64,000 nt of DNA from the NCBI RefSeq assembly GCF_033115175.1, contig NC_084837.1, forward strand, positions 64,751,266 through 64,815,265. Direction: 5' to 3'. Shown one piece after another: positions 33,601 to 52,719 of the stretch. Origin of the DNA: Lepus europaeus. Taxonomy: Eukaryota; Chordata; Mammalia; Lagomorpha; Leporidae. Each line of letters begins with the position of its first letter. The first letter of the stretch is position 1. The position numbers were made by a program, and so were the translations under genes. The notes under the pieces are model-generated. The model saw only the letters and a program-made list of their open reading frames with translations, was not told the origin of the DNA and did no database searches.

Positions 33601-35502
33601 GACCTCCCCAGGGCACTTGCTGCTGCTCTCCAACCAGACTCCCCAGCCCGGCGACCTGCTTCTCCTCCTCCTACCAGGACCTGGCCAAGCATGTCGTGGA
33701 CACATCCATGGCAGATGTAACTGCTCCCACTCATCGCCCCTAACCAGACCTGCCGGTGGGGGTGGGGGAGTCGGGAGGAAAAGAGCCGGGCAGGTGGGGG
33801 CTGCTGCCGTTTGGGGGCTTGAGGGGCTCTCCCGTAGCACTGGCCAGAGCAACCCAGGAGCGCCGTTTGTACTAGCATGACCACTGTGTCCCCAGGTCAT
33901 GGCGGCTTGCTCGGGTAACCTGCACAGCCTCTTCAGCCGCCAGGCAGCGGCCGGCTGGAAGTAAGTCCTCTGTACAGCTCCTCGCTGCTCGGCTCCCCCT
34001 GCCTGGCCTCTCCTCCTCTCTCTTCTCTACGCTGCCTTCTGAGTCCCCGAGTCCCCCGTGGCGACCCCTGGAGCCAGTTTTGACCTCCTCTCTCCTGTCC
34101 TTGGTGTTTGCCTCAGCTACCAGGGTGAGGAGCAGGAGGTGCAGCTGTACTACAAGGTGTTTTCTTCCACTCGGCATGGCTTCCTGGGGGCAGGTGTGGT
34201 GTCCCAGCCGCTGTCGCACGTGTGGGCAGCGGTGAGTGACCCTACGCTTTGGCCCCTGTTTCACAAGCCCATCCAGACAGCAAGGCTGTTCCAGCGAGTG
34301 ACCAACAGCATCAACCTAGGTGAGCCCGGAGGCGCCAGGCTTCGGGGGGAGCTCAGCCCAGGTCTGTCCAGTTGGGTGTCGAACTGTGGAATGCTGGGGG
34401 GCTGGGGCTGCTGCTGGCCTGGGAAGCATTTAGAGCTAGGTTTGCTCACAGCCCCCCCCCCCCCCCAGTGTACTTGGTGTGCAACACGACCACGTGTGCG
34501 TTGAAGCAGCCGCGGGACTTCTGCTGTGTCTGTGTGGAAGCCAAAGAGGTGCCTGCCTTGGTGGTGGTAAAGCTGTCGCGGGAAGAACTTGGGCGCACGT
34601 GTGGGGAGAAGCTGCCTGTGGCTTCAGGTCCTCTGGGGGAGGGGCTGCCTCCCGCCATGCTGACTTGCACTGGAGCCGCTTCCTGGGATGTCTGCATTAC
34701 CTGGGCAGAACTCACGTGTGTGTCTGTCCCCAGGGGCCCCTGTCTGTCATGGCAGCCCAGTCAGTATATGACACCTCCATGCCAAGGCCCAGCAAAAATA
34801 TGGTCCGAGGAGAAATACTACCCAGCGCCTGGGTCCTGCAGCCTGTCACCGTGCAAGGGAAGGGTGTCACCAGAGTCGTCTACTTGGCCCAGGTGATGAA
34901 TTCCTTGCTGCCAACCTCACAGATCACCTTTGACCCCCACGCCCACCCCGGGACATTCTGTCCAGCTGGCCAGCATCCTTCAGTGCCCAGCCCTGTGGCC
35001 AAGAGCTCGGGAGTCCAGGGTGCTGCTTGGGCTGCCGAGAACAGGAGTCGGGGGGAACTGAAAGTGTATCAGCCTTTGCAGAAGCTGCCCCTACAGAGTC
35101 GTAGTGACCCGCAGCCCGGGGCTGATCCCAGGGTCCGCGGAAGACAGAGAAGTCCCTAGTGGCAAGGTAACAGGATGGCCCACAGGCTCAGCTCTCCACT
35201 CAGTCCGGACTTGAACTTTGTGTGCGGGCAGTAAAAGCCAGTGCTTGGATCTGGACGGCAGAGCCCCAGGCCTGTGCACTCAGAACGGTGGAGTTCGGGG
35301 TGCTTCTCCTCACCACTGCCCAAGGCGGCTCCTGGGGCGGAAGCGTGCCCTGACCCTCTACGTCGGTCTGCGCCTTCAGCTCTTCTCTCTCTGCTTCCAG
35401 GTGGAGCTTGGCGCTCCTGGCTTCCCGCCTCAGCTGCTGAGCTCCTTCACCAAACAGCAGCCACTGGTCATAGCCAGACTGGCTTCCTTCCTGGGCAGTT
35501 AG
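2800..35502 (+). CDS. STARD9: STARD9 (StAR-related lipid transfer protein 9, kinesin KIF16A), 3' part of gene
   Basis: STARD9 is a very large kinesin-3 family protein of the pericentriolar material that holds mitotic spindle poles together; its C terminus is a START lipid-binding domain. Coding exons seen: 2800-2990, 3463-3901, 5240-15259, 15434-15631, 16041-16224, 16554-16691, 33364-33481, 33595-33716, 33896-33960, 34117-34319, 34469-34548, 34734-34892, 35401-35502 (TAG stop). Every junction has GT/AG ends and matching phase, and the sum is 4005 residues plus stop after the first split codon. Human STARD9 is about 4700 residues, so roughly the first 600-700 (motor and FHA) are missing because the window starts inside the gene. 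The middle is Ser/Pro/Glu-rich and probably disordered. No frameshift or stop is seen. Confidence 0.95.
3504..3524 (+). repeat. STARD9: Coding CAG/CAA repeat (Gln7) in STARD9
   Basis: Six CAG codons followed by one CAA give seven glutamines, then Glu-Asp. Short glutamine runs at this place also fit the recalled human protein, so length variation is expected to be tolerated. Confidence 0.9.
3902..5239 (+). other. STARD9: STARD9 intron before the giant exon
   Basis: This 1.3-kb intron has donor GTACAG and acceptor TTGTCTCCACAG. Its second half (about 4530-5115) is AT-rich and resembles an ancient reverse-oriented L1. The first part is unique sequence with no supported gene. Confidence 0.75.
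4530..5115 (-). mobile_element. Ancient L1-like remnant
   Basis: AT-rich sequence with CACCCACATTCAGCAGTTA and 'aaaacctaggtcatgttcaaagttttct' style segments, typical of old reverse-oriented L1 elements in mammals. It is heavily diverged and the boundaries are approximate. Confidence 0.4.
5240..15259 (+). CDS. STARD9: STARD9 giant internal exon (10,020 nt)
   Basis: One uninterrupted reading frame of about 3340 codons forms the central body of STARD9. The true exon start is the AG acceptor at 5238-5239: base 5240 completes the split Ser codon, followed by [20 protein letters not shown]. The Met at 5268 is internal and is not a start codon. The exon ends with TSTWEKLHA plus two bases at donor GTGAGG. 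The composition is low-complexity Ser/Pro/Glu/Gln with many SP and TP sites and acidic clusters such as [17 protein letters not shown], and no folded domain is recognised. A conserved-looking segment lies near the end ([20 protein letters not shown]). The exon carries no SINE and is fully open, so it is under purifying selection. Confidence 0.97.
15434..16691 (+). CDS. STARD9: STARD9 exons after the giant exon (coiled coil)
   Basis: There are three exons. 15434-15631 encodes [17 protein letters not shown] and ends DVVETT(R). 16041-16224 encodes [20 protein letters not shown] and then a strongly charged helix ([20 protein letters not shown]), very likely coiled coil. 16554-16691 encodes [20 protein letters not shown] and a Ser/Gly-rich linker ending SPESV. 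Donors are GTACGG, GTGCGG and GTGAGT, with phases 2, 0 and 0. The short introns 15632-16040 and 16225-16553 hold no repeats that I recognise. Confidence 0.93.
17090..17761 (+). mobile_element. 5'-truncated rabbit L1 (3' UTR) with target-site duplication
   Basis: The piece is flanked by the direct repeat AAAGGCACAGCTT at 17077-17089 and 17762-17774. It is a sense-oriented rabbit L1 3' UTR, ending with AATTTATATTTATTATATAA and an A-rich tail. Near its 5' side is an uninterrupted run of 41 adenines (17140-17180). The bases 17090-17139 before this run are not obviously L1 and may be an older piece carried within the same insertion. Confidence 0.85.
17140..17180 (+). repeat. A41 homopolymer
   Basis: Forty-one consecutive adenines lie inside the L1 insertion and are not at its 3' end. 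Confidence 0.95.
17887..18233 (+). mobile_element. CSINE (young, plus strand)
   Basis: Full-length CSINE from GGCTGGCGCCGCGGCTCACT to an A-rich GAAAGAAAG tail, with a tRNA-derived head and a (TC)-rich segment. Flanking repeats are AAGAGTGAGGTGGGG before and AAGAGTGAGTTGGG after. Confidence 0.93.
18366..18632 (-). mobile_element. CSINE (older, minus strand)
   Basis: Reverse-oriented diverged copy with 'catctacttgaaatgcagaaag', GGTCTCCCATTTGGGTGACA and a terminal CACAACACCTGGCCC. Confidence 0.75.
18655..18775 (+). mobile_element. L1 3' tip (plus strand)
   Basis: Terminal L1 3' UTR with GGGGGGAAAAAGCCATTGTA, then TTTATATTTATTAAATAAAA and a poly(A). It has the same ending as the L1 at 17090-17761 but is shorter. 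Confidence 0.75.
18776..19093 (+). mobile_element. CSINE (plus strand)
   Basis: Has the CSINE head 'gcagtgctgtgccatagcag', the ATCCCATATGGGTGCTGGTT box, a TC-rich tract and a CAAATAAATAAATCTT tail. It directly abuts the next copy. Confidence 0.85.
19094..19424 (+). mobile_element. CSINE (young, plus strand)
   Basis: Starts GGCCAGCGCCGTGGCTCACT and ends in AAATAAATAAATC. It was inserted at the tail of the preceding CSINE, giving a head-to-tail pair. Confidence 0.88.
19598..19919 (+). mobile_element. CSINE (young, plus strand)
   Basis: Starts GGGGCCGGCGCCGTGGCTCA and ends in a run of about 20 adenines. GAATCT occurs on both sides as a probable target-site duplication. Confidence 0.9.
20425..20752 (-). 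mobile_element. CSINE (minus strand, diverged)
   Basis: Reverse copy with 'agatttatttagatcattgaaaggcagag', CTTCCATCCATTTATTCGTC and TTCCCAGGCACATTAGCAGG, ending near CACAGTGCTAGTC. Confidence 0.8.
21030..21345 (-). mobile_element. CSINE (minus strand)
   Basis: Reverse copy starting AAAGATTTATTTATTTATTT and ending TGTTGCGCCATAGGTC, with the standard CCAGGAGCCAGGAGCTTCTT segment between. Confidence 0.88.
21346..21505 (-). mobile_element. Partial CSINE (minus strand)
   Basis: Only the head half is present: from TCTAGGTCTCCCATGTGGGT to CACTGCACCATAATGCCAGCC-like sequence. The tail half is missing, either because the neighbouring CSINE was inserted into it or by deletion. Confidence 0.75.
21515..21815 (-). 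mobile_element. CSINE (minus strand, older subfamily)
   Basis: Reverse copy with TTGAGAGGCAAAGAGCTCCC, CATCTGCTGGCTCACTTCCC and an ending 'cgtaactgctaggacaaacac'. Confidence 0.78.
21905..22860 (-). mobile_element. Rabbit L1, 3' UTR and ORF2 3' end (reverse orientation)
   Basis: Begins with the reverse L1 3' end (GGAACCTTTTATTTAAGGGA, 'cccaccctcccacccacactccc') and continues into reverse-oriented L1 ORF2, recognisable by GTAGTATTCCGTGGTGTACA and CTCCCAGGAGTGTGATGGCA. The reverse transcriptase C-terminal coding has frame breaks. It is 5' truncated and dead. Confidence 0.85.
23150..23445 (-). mobile_element. CSINE inside the old L1
   Basis: Reverse copy from a T-rich start to CACCTGCC. The flanks CACAACAGTGAATTTTAT and CACAATAGTGAGTTTTAA look like a decayed target-site duplication. 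Confidence 0.8.
23641..24429 (-). mobile_element. MLT1-type LTR (ERVL-MaLR), reverse, split by a CSINE
   Basis: Reverse-oriented solo LTR of the MaLR class in two parts (about 23641-23929 and 24234-24429). It shows AAGTTTCCTAGGCATGGTGT, GTGGCTTAAACAGAATTGTA, TCAGTTCCAGAGGCTGGAAG, then GGATTTAGGACCTACTCTAA and 'ggtaattcagcccacaacag'. It is an ancient retrovirus-like LTR with no coding sequence. Confidence 0.75.
23930..24233 (-). mobile_element. CSINE inside the MLT1-type LTR
   Basis: Reverse copy from TTAAGATTTGTTTGAAAGGC to CACACTCTGGCCCC. The LTR resumes directly after it. Confidence 0.85.
24757..28045 (-). mobile_element. 5'-truncated rabbit L1, 3.3 kb, reverse orientation
   Basis: A reverse L1 3' UTR starts at 24764 (AAGAAACCTTTTATTTCATG), followed by ORF2 3' sequence in reverse: TGTGTAGTATTCCATAGAGT, CAGGAGTGGGATGGCTGGGT and, near the far end, 'cctttgatttctttttcttgcc'. 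On the minus strand the ORF2 C terminus at 26187-26393 reads [13 protein letters not shown] and SMEYYTGV, the usual end of L1 reverse transcriptase; further upstream the frame is broken. CATATCCACAG at both edges (near 24745 and 28046) is the target-site duplication. A short CSINE sits in the 3' UTR. Confidence 0.88.
25603..25732 (+). mobile_element. 5'-truncated CSINE inside the L1
   Basis: Only the 3' third of a CSINE is present, from GGCTTTGGATCAGCGTGATG to the A-tail. It is flanked by a perfect 14-bp repeat AAGATGACATTATT at 25589-25602 and 25733-25746. Confidence 0.92.
28046..28245 (+). mobile_element. MER2-like (Tigger) DNA transposon remnant
   Basis: Reads CATATCCACAGGTTCTGAAT, CTGAACATGTACATTTTTTT and 'aataatctagagatgg' in the order of the MER2 family. 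Its first bases probably lie before the L1 insertion (about 24730-24756). Confidence 0.65.
28248..28560 (+). mobile_element. CSINE (plus strand, older)
   Basis: Has a diverged head (GATGTAGCGTAGTGCTTCAG), TGGGCCTGGCCCAG in the middle and a CAAATAAAATTTTTTAAAAA tail. Confidence 0.78.
28590..28912 (-). mobile_element. CSINE (minus strand)
   Basis: Reverse copy from AGAAGATGTATTTATTTGAA to CACAGAGGTGGCCCC. The short block 'ggttcactcc' is duplicated internally (28662 and 28679). Confidence 0.85.
28935..29282 (-). mobile_element. CSINE (minus strand) with a long GA tract
   Basis: Reverse copy starting TTAAGATTTAAATTTATTTG and ending CACCAGTGCC. An (AG)n microsatellite has expanded at 28993-29027. 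Confidence 0.87.
28993..29027 (+). repeat. (AG)n microsatellite in a CSINE
   Basis: An uninterrupted AG dinucleotide run of about 35 bp, grown from the pyrimidine-rich segment of the host CSINE. Confidence 0.9.
29888..30234 (-). mobile_element. CSINE (young, minus strand)
   Basis: Near-consensus reverse copy from poly(T) to GAGCTGCGGCGCCGGCC. The target-site duplication is AACATTATCTTTTTT at 29877 and again at 30235. Confidence 0.93.
30255..30645 (-). mobile_element. CSINE (young, minus strand) with internal 56-bp duplication
   Basis: Near-consensus reverse copy ending CACAGCGCCGGCC. The segment at 30333-30388 is repeated at 30389-30444 with two base differences, making this copy longer than its relatives. 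Confidence 0.92.
30333..30444 (+). repeat. Tandem duplication, 2 x 56 bp
   Basis: Each unit begins GGTTCACCCTCCAATGGCCG and ends AAGCCAGGA. The two differ at GCTGCGGCC versus GCTGTGGCC and at GATCCGAAG versus GATCTGAAG. Confidence 0.95.
30650..30993 (-). mobile_element. CSINE (minus strand)
   Basis: Begins with a T run of about 37 and AAGATCTATTTTGTTTGAAA, and ends CATAGCGCCGGCCCC. It is the third CSINE inserted in reverse at the same T-rich site. Confidence 0.9.
31264..31606 (+). mobile_element. CSINE (young, plus strand)
   Basis: Starts AGGCTGGTGCTGTGGCTCAC and ends in AATAGAATAAAATAGAATAG. A perfect target-site duplication AAACTTTTATGTTG lies at 31250-31263 and 31607-31620. Confidence 0.94.
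31708..31996 (-). mobile_element. CSINE (minus strand)
   Basis: Reverse copy from TTTAAAGATTTATTTATTTA to GTATGCTGTGGCCC. CTATGAGATTT flanks both sides. Confidence 0.85.
32055..32370 (-). mobile_element. CSINE (minus strand)
   Basis: Reverse copy starting AAAGATTTATTTCAAAAGCA and ending CACCTCTCCAGCCCC. The flanks resemble each other (TAACTTTAAAA and TAAACTTTTTA). Confidence 0.85.
33364..35502 (+). CDS. STARD9: STARD9 C-terminal exons with START domain
   Basis: There are seven exons: 33364-33481, 33595-33716, 33896-33960, 34117-34319, 34469-34548, 34734-34892 and 35401-35502. The last ~202 residues (from [15 protein letters not shown]) have START-domain length and its typical succession of beta strands. 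Landmarks are [76 protein letters not shown], and a C-terminal helix ending [12 protein letters not shown] before TAG. In other START proteins this fold holds a lipid in a hydrophobic cavity; the STARD9 ligand is not known. Two junctions look weak: donor GTGCCT after 34548, and an acceptor at 34467-34468 preceded by fifteen C residues. Confidence 0.95.
34893..35400 (+). other. STARD9: Last STARD9 intron
   Basis: This 508-bp GC-rich intron has donor GTGATG and acceptor CTGCTTCCAG. No repeat or separate gene is recognised. Confidence 0.8.
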
Positions 35503-36785
35503 CATCTCCCCGGCCAGGCGGTGCTGCACACGCCGCGGCAGCTCTTCTTACTTTCCGTGCCCCGACGCAGGAGCCAGTGCGAGTGGCTGCGGCTGACTGG
35601 GCAGCCGGCGCCAGCCCAGGGGTGGCAGCAGGGCCCAGTCAGTGCTTGGTCCTAGCTGGCGCCACGGCAGAGCGAGCGGCCCGAGCCCTGGCCCCGGCTG
35701 TCCGCGGTGAATGAAGCTCAGCGCGCTGGCTGGACTTGGCACCTTTATCTCCGTGGCAGACAAGCTGCTCAGGCCGCAGGAGGGAGCAGGGGCAGCAGGC
35801 GGAGACTGCAGCGCGCTGGCCAGGTGCTTCCTCCCTCCGGCCCAGCACTCAGCCCAGTCGTGAGGCCGGCAGCCTTCGGCCACGACTCTGCTCCGAACCG
35901 GCCTCCTGCATCAGCTCCGTCCCGGAAAACAGCAAAACAGACTACAGGGGCTTTAAAAAATGGCTGCACAAACCAGAACACGGATTCAGAATCTTTTCTC
36001 CTGTTGATGTTTACAAAATGCCTTCTGTTCATTTGTGTTTACCCAGCTCTTCCTTTGACTCCCAGAAGAGAATTTTTGGGCTTTGCATCGGTCAGGAGTG
36101 TCGAGCTGTGCCCTCTGACTCCCGGGAGACTGCTGGGGCAGGAGGAGCGACACGTCGGGGGGCTGGGGCGGGCTCTCCGAGGGCGGGCAAGACAGCAGCT
36201 GCTGGCCGCTGACAAGGCAAGAGGAATTCTAGAAATGAAACATTATTCTTTGAAGATGAGAGAAAAGGTAACTCCTGGGGCAGTGAGGCAGTGAGGCGGT
36301 GCTTAGGAGGAAGCTCTGTGCGCGCGCCCTGCTCGTGGCCCCGCGGACTCCAGGTAGGATGGAGAGTGCAGCCCGTGTTCTTGAACCTCAGCCCAGGCTC
36401 GGCGGGAGCCCACTATTCTGGATGTTCCCTTGGGAGCAGTAAAGGTAGGAGAGCCCCATCCTTAGTTCGTGCCCAGACTCTCTGTTGGACGAGGGTAACT
36501 GGGAATTAAGAGGTGTCTAGATACTGCAGCAAAGTTTTACTTTTCTAAAAATGTTGTCAGGGTTTTATTTTTCCCTCTTACCTCAGGTTATTTATATATT
36601 ATTGGTTGAAGATTTTACAAATGGTTTTTAAATGTTTGTAAGTACTTTCCTAATTTGCTTTTTTTTTTTTAATAACACTTGACACACTAGTTATGTACTC
36701 CCACCTCTTTTCCTGTAAATCTCTCAGTAAGACTGTTGGCCAGAGGCCAGAACACCTGTGAATTAAAAGTCCTGTGTGTGTATTT
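35503..36785 (+). other. STARD9: STARD9 3' UTR (predicted)
   Basis: Sequence from the TAG stop to just past the first plausible poly(A) signal on the plus strand. It is GC-rich at first and AT-rich from 36530, which is common near cleavage sites. The end is inferred. Confidence 0.55.
36762..36767 (+). terminator. STARD9: STARD9 poly(A) signal ATTAAA (predicted)
   Basis: ATTAAA is followed by the GT-rich element GTCCTGTGTGTGTATTTG, the usual downstream arrangement. No AATAAA lies between the stop codon and this point. Confidence 0.55.
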
Positions 36786-37163
36786 GACTCAGTGAGGACT
36801 GTCCTGGGATGCTCAAGCATGTCACTGAAGCAAGGCGGAATGCAGCCTGCTGGTCATGGCAGGGCCTGCTCGTGGCCCAGTTTCAGGCTGCTGTATTGAG
36901 CTGACACGTAGGTTCTGCCCATGCGCCTTGGCACTGCTCTGCATGGTCATTAGCAACCAGATTAGTTGCTCAACTTTAATCCAAATTCGAACAGAAGGGA
37001 GGATTCCAGAGTAGTCACTGCCATACGTAACTGTGACCGCAGCGCCAGGGAGCGTCTGAGGCAGAGCCAGTTGTGGGAATCTGGATGGGTGGATAACCAA
37101 GTGCTGGCTTTATCCGCTTCCTAGACAAGCCCACACCAGCCCAGCTGAGAGCATCATGAAGAA

Positions 37164-37650
37164 CAGTCGGCCCTCCGTACCCGCGGGCTTCGCCTCAGCT
37201 GAGGATGGGAAGTGTTTGAAAGTGGGGCGCACTGCTGATGCCCTGAGGACAGCTGCACCCCTGGGTTTGGGTCCTGCTGCTCTCCCTCCCTGCTCATGTG
37301 CACCTGGGAGGTGATGGCCTAAGCAATGGCCCCCGCCATCCACTTGGGGGACCTGGATGGAATTCCTGGCTCAGGTTATTGTGGGCATTTGGAAAGAGCA
37401 CCAACAGATGGATGCTTGCTCTTTCTTTCTCTGTTATTCAAAAAAATATGAAAAAATATTGTCATTATTCCCTAAACAATTTAGTGTAACAGCTACACAT
37501 GGCATTTACATTCTATTGGTTTATAAGGTAAGTAACCTCCAGACTTCAAAGTATTCGGGAGGCTGTGTCTAGTTATGTGTGGACCTTGGTACATGCAGGT
37601 GTCCTGGAATAGGTTCCCTGTGGATACTGAGGCTGTCAACTGAGGATGAC
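37164..37650 (+). mobile_element. MER2-like (Tigger) transposon split by a SINE
   Basis: Begins CAGTCGGCCCTCCGTACCCG, the known MER2 terminus. It resumes after a SINE with TTGTCATTATTCCCTAAACA, GGCATTTACATTCTATTGGT and the closing GATACTGAGGCTGTCAACTG. Confidence 0.75.
37250..37446 (+). mobile_element. CSINE fragment inside the MER2-like element
   Basis: Short, diverged plus-strand CSINE with CACCTGGGAGGTGATGGCCT, GGGGGACCTGGATGGAATTC and CAACAGATGGATGCTTGCTC, ending in an A-rich tail. Confidence 0.65.
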
Positions 37651-37689
37651 CTTGTAATAAGATGCACAAGTGAAGTCAGGTCTCCTTCT

Positions 37690-37860
37690 AGATGGGCAGC
37701 TCTCAGTCTAGCCTGCATGAGAATCGCCCAAAGACTTCGTTACATCTCAGGCTGCTCCCCCAAAACTGCTGATTGAGTAGATGTGTAGAAGGAAGCGCAA
37801 GTATTTTTAAGTTCCAGGTAAGCCCAAGGCTGCTGCTCTGGGGACTACACTGACGACTTC
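37690..37860 (+). mobile_element. MER20-like hAT transposon remnant
   Basis: Pattern CTCTCAGTCTAGCCTGCATG, GAATCGCCCAAAGACTTCGT, AAACTGCTGATTGAGTAGAT and 'taagttccaggtaagcc' follows the MER20 family order. Confidence 0.55.
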
Positions 37861-38274
37861 TGGGTTTACATAATCTGTACAGCACAGATCCATAAGAGCA
37901 AGCTGGTGAGTTTGCACTTAATTAGCTGCCTTTCTGCTCAATCCACAGAGCAGGCCTTTAAGGCTCACACAGGCCCCAGGAAATCTCCTTTGTAGGGGCC
38001 GTGTTAAATTTCTAATTCCTTTCCCAAGAGCTTGGTTTTAACCCAGGAGGCCAAGCACCAGGCCTGAGTATGGCCTAACCTTTCACCTCAGTATCCTTAG
38101 GCGTTGCAGGCTTTCCTGCAGAAGATGCCAAGAAGTAGCCATGAGCCCGCAGCTTGCTGGGCCTGTACTGTGGTTCAACCACACCTAATGCTGGTCTCTG
38201 GGCCTAGAGACAGAAAATATTTCCTAGTCATTTTGACTCCTAGGCATTAAAATTGCATTTAAAAGAGGAAGATA

Positions 38275-38608
38275 CACCGGCACCGTGGCTCAATAGGCTA
38301 ATCCTCTGCCTTGCGGCTCCAGCACACCGGGTTTTAGTCCCGGTCAGGGCGCCGGATTCTGTCCTGGTTGCCCCTCTTCCAGGCCAGCTCTCTGCTGTGG
38401 CCAGGGAGTGCAGTGGAGGATGGCCCAAGTGCTTGGGCCCTGCACCTGCATGGGAGACCAGGGTAAGCACCTGGCTCCTGGCTTCGGATCAGCGCGATGC
38501 GCTGGCCGCAGTGCGCCGGCCATTGGAGGGTGAACCAACGGCAAAAAGGAAGACCTTTCTCTGTCTCTCTATCCACTCTGCCTTTCAAAAAAAAAAAAAA
38601 AAAAAAAA
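38275..38608 (+). mobile_element. CSINE (young, plus strand)
   Basis: Starts CACCGGCACCGTGGCTCAAT and ends in 22 adenines. GGAAGATA flanks it on both sides (38267 and 38609). Confidence 0.92.
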
Positions 38609-38743
38609 GGAAGATAAAAGCCTTTGAAAAAATATGCTTTGTGCACCAATGGGATCACCTGGCTTTGTTAGGATCCCACAAGTGGATTGCCCATAAGCCC
38701 AGAGTCTTAACCCTGCTTGTGTCGTTGGCAGCTGTAAGCTTTT

Positions 38744-39066
38744 TTTTTTTTTTTTTTTTTACAGGCAGAGTGGATAGTGAGAGACAGAAAGGTCTTCCTT
38801 TTTGCCGTTGGTTCACCCTCCAATGGCCACTGTGGCCAGCGCATTGCGCCGATCCAAAGCCAGGAGCCAGGCGCTGCTCCTGGTCTCCCATGGGGTGCAG
38901 AGCCCAAGCACTTGGGCCATCCTCCACTGCCTTCCCGGGCCATAGCAGAGAGCTGGCCTGGAAGAGGGGCAACCGGGATAGAATCCAGCGCGCCAACCGG
39001 GACTAGAACCCGGTGTGCCGGCACCGCAAGGCGGAGGATTAGCCTGTTAAGCCACGGCGCCGGCCA
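38744..39066 (-). mobile_element. CSINE (young, minus strand)
   Basis: Near-consensus reverse copy from poly(T) to CCACGGCGCCGGCCA. The perfect flank GCAGCTGTAAGCTTTT at 38728 and 39067 marks a recent insertion. Confidence 0.94.
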
Positions 39067-39164
39067 GCAGCTGTAAGCTTTTTAAGAGCTTCACTGAATA
39101 ATGTACGTCCCTAAACTGCCTAATTCTTACGTATTCCTCAAACAGAAAAACAATTTTTACAGAA

Positions 39165-40063
39165 ATGAACTCAATGACATGTTTAATGCTTTCTTAGTCA
39201 AAAGCAGTGGTTCGCTTATAGAGAAGTAGAATGCTTTAGTTCTGAGACACGTTGTCAGCCAGATAGGACACCCCCAGCCCTGACGAGAGCTGCCAATTTG
39301 CTGGGCATAAATTGAAAGCAAGCAGCTTCATGGGCCTGGGGCTGGCATCCTAACCGGCAAGGCACCTGTACGGCTGGAACTCAGGAGCCCACCGGAGACT
39401 GCAGCCTTCTAAGGGAAAAGGCGGAAATGACTAGACATCAGCCCCTGTGAAAGAAAACAGCTTGTATTTAAAAAACTGTCCCGTTTTGCCCCTTCCTTGG
39501 TCCTTGGGTGGAGACAGGGTCTAGAGAGTTACTGCCTACACCCAGGCAGAAGACAGAAGGGCAAAGCCAGGCTTCTGTCAGGTGGGTCCTACCTTATCTG
39601 TTGTGCATTTGTAAGTTCCCGGTGATGGGGAAATGTAGAGTTCCAAGATGGTGCTTTCATTTTCAAGTGAAGCAGAAGTCCTCTGCCGCTTTCGTGATCC
39701 AGAACCACACGTTGTAAGAGGTGCTAGCATAGCAGCAAGTGAGGCGAGGAGCCTGTTTGACAAGCCCTCTCACGCCTGGTACTCCGCATCCACGTGATCA
39801 ACGCCCGCTCTGCTCCCAGACGAGTCTCGAGGCTCTTCCAGCAGCACGCTGAATCACCTGGCCTCTCCTGCCTCCAGGATTCGGGTGGTGAGCTCGCCGT
39901 CGGTGGGATGCCACGCAGCCCTTCCATCCGAGCAGGAGGTCTGTTCCAGACCCAGCTCCTCCCACCGCAGCGAGGGGCAGCAGTGGGCTCTTCGGCTTCC
40001 TCCTGAGGCACAGGCAGGCAGGCAGGGTTCTGATGAGGTGCCCAGCAGGGCCGCTGCCCAGCC
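39165..40063 (-). other. CDAN1: CDAN1 3' UTR (predicted)
   Basis: About 0.9 kb of repeat-free sequence after the CDAN1 stop codon on the minus strand, ending near the first plausible poly(A) signal. This length is close to what I recall for the human transcript. Confidence 0.5.
39182..39187 (-). terminator. CDAN1: CDAN1 poly(A) signal ATTAAA (predicted)
   Basis: The plus strand reads TTTAAT here. No AATAAA is present on the minus strand between the stop codon and this site, so the variant hexamer is the best candidate. Confidence 0.45.
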
Positions 40064-52690
<12,627 letters not shown>

Positions 52691-52713
52691 GAGTTTGCAT
52701 GCGGAATGAATAT

Positions 52714-52719
52714 TTTATT
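52714..52719 (-). terminator. TTBK2: TTBK2 distal poly(A) signal AATAAA
   Basis: The plus strand reads TTTATT. Upstream on the minus strand is U-rich sequence with TGTTTTAAGTTCTG and TTTTGTATTTTA, typical of strong polyadenylation sites. No later signal is seen before the CpG island. Confidence 0.75.

Larger units (their letters stand above)
36786..39164. other. Intergenic region between convergent STARD9 and CDAN1
   Basis: About 2.4 kb without a supported gene. It holds a MER2-like transposon interrupted by a CSINE, a MER20-like element and two young full-length CSINEs in opposite orientation. Confidence 0.7.
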
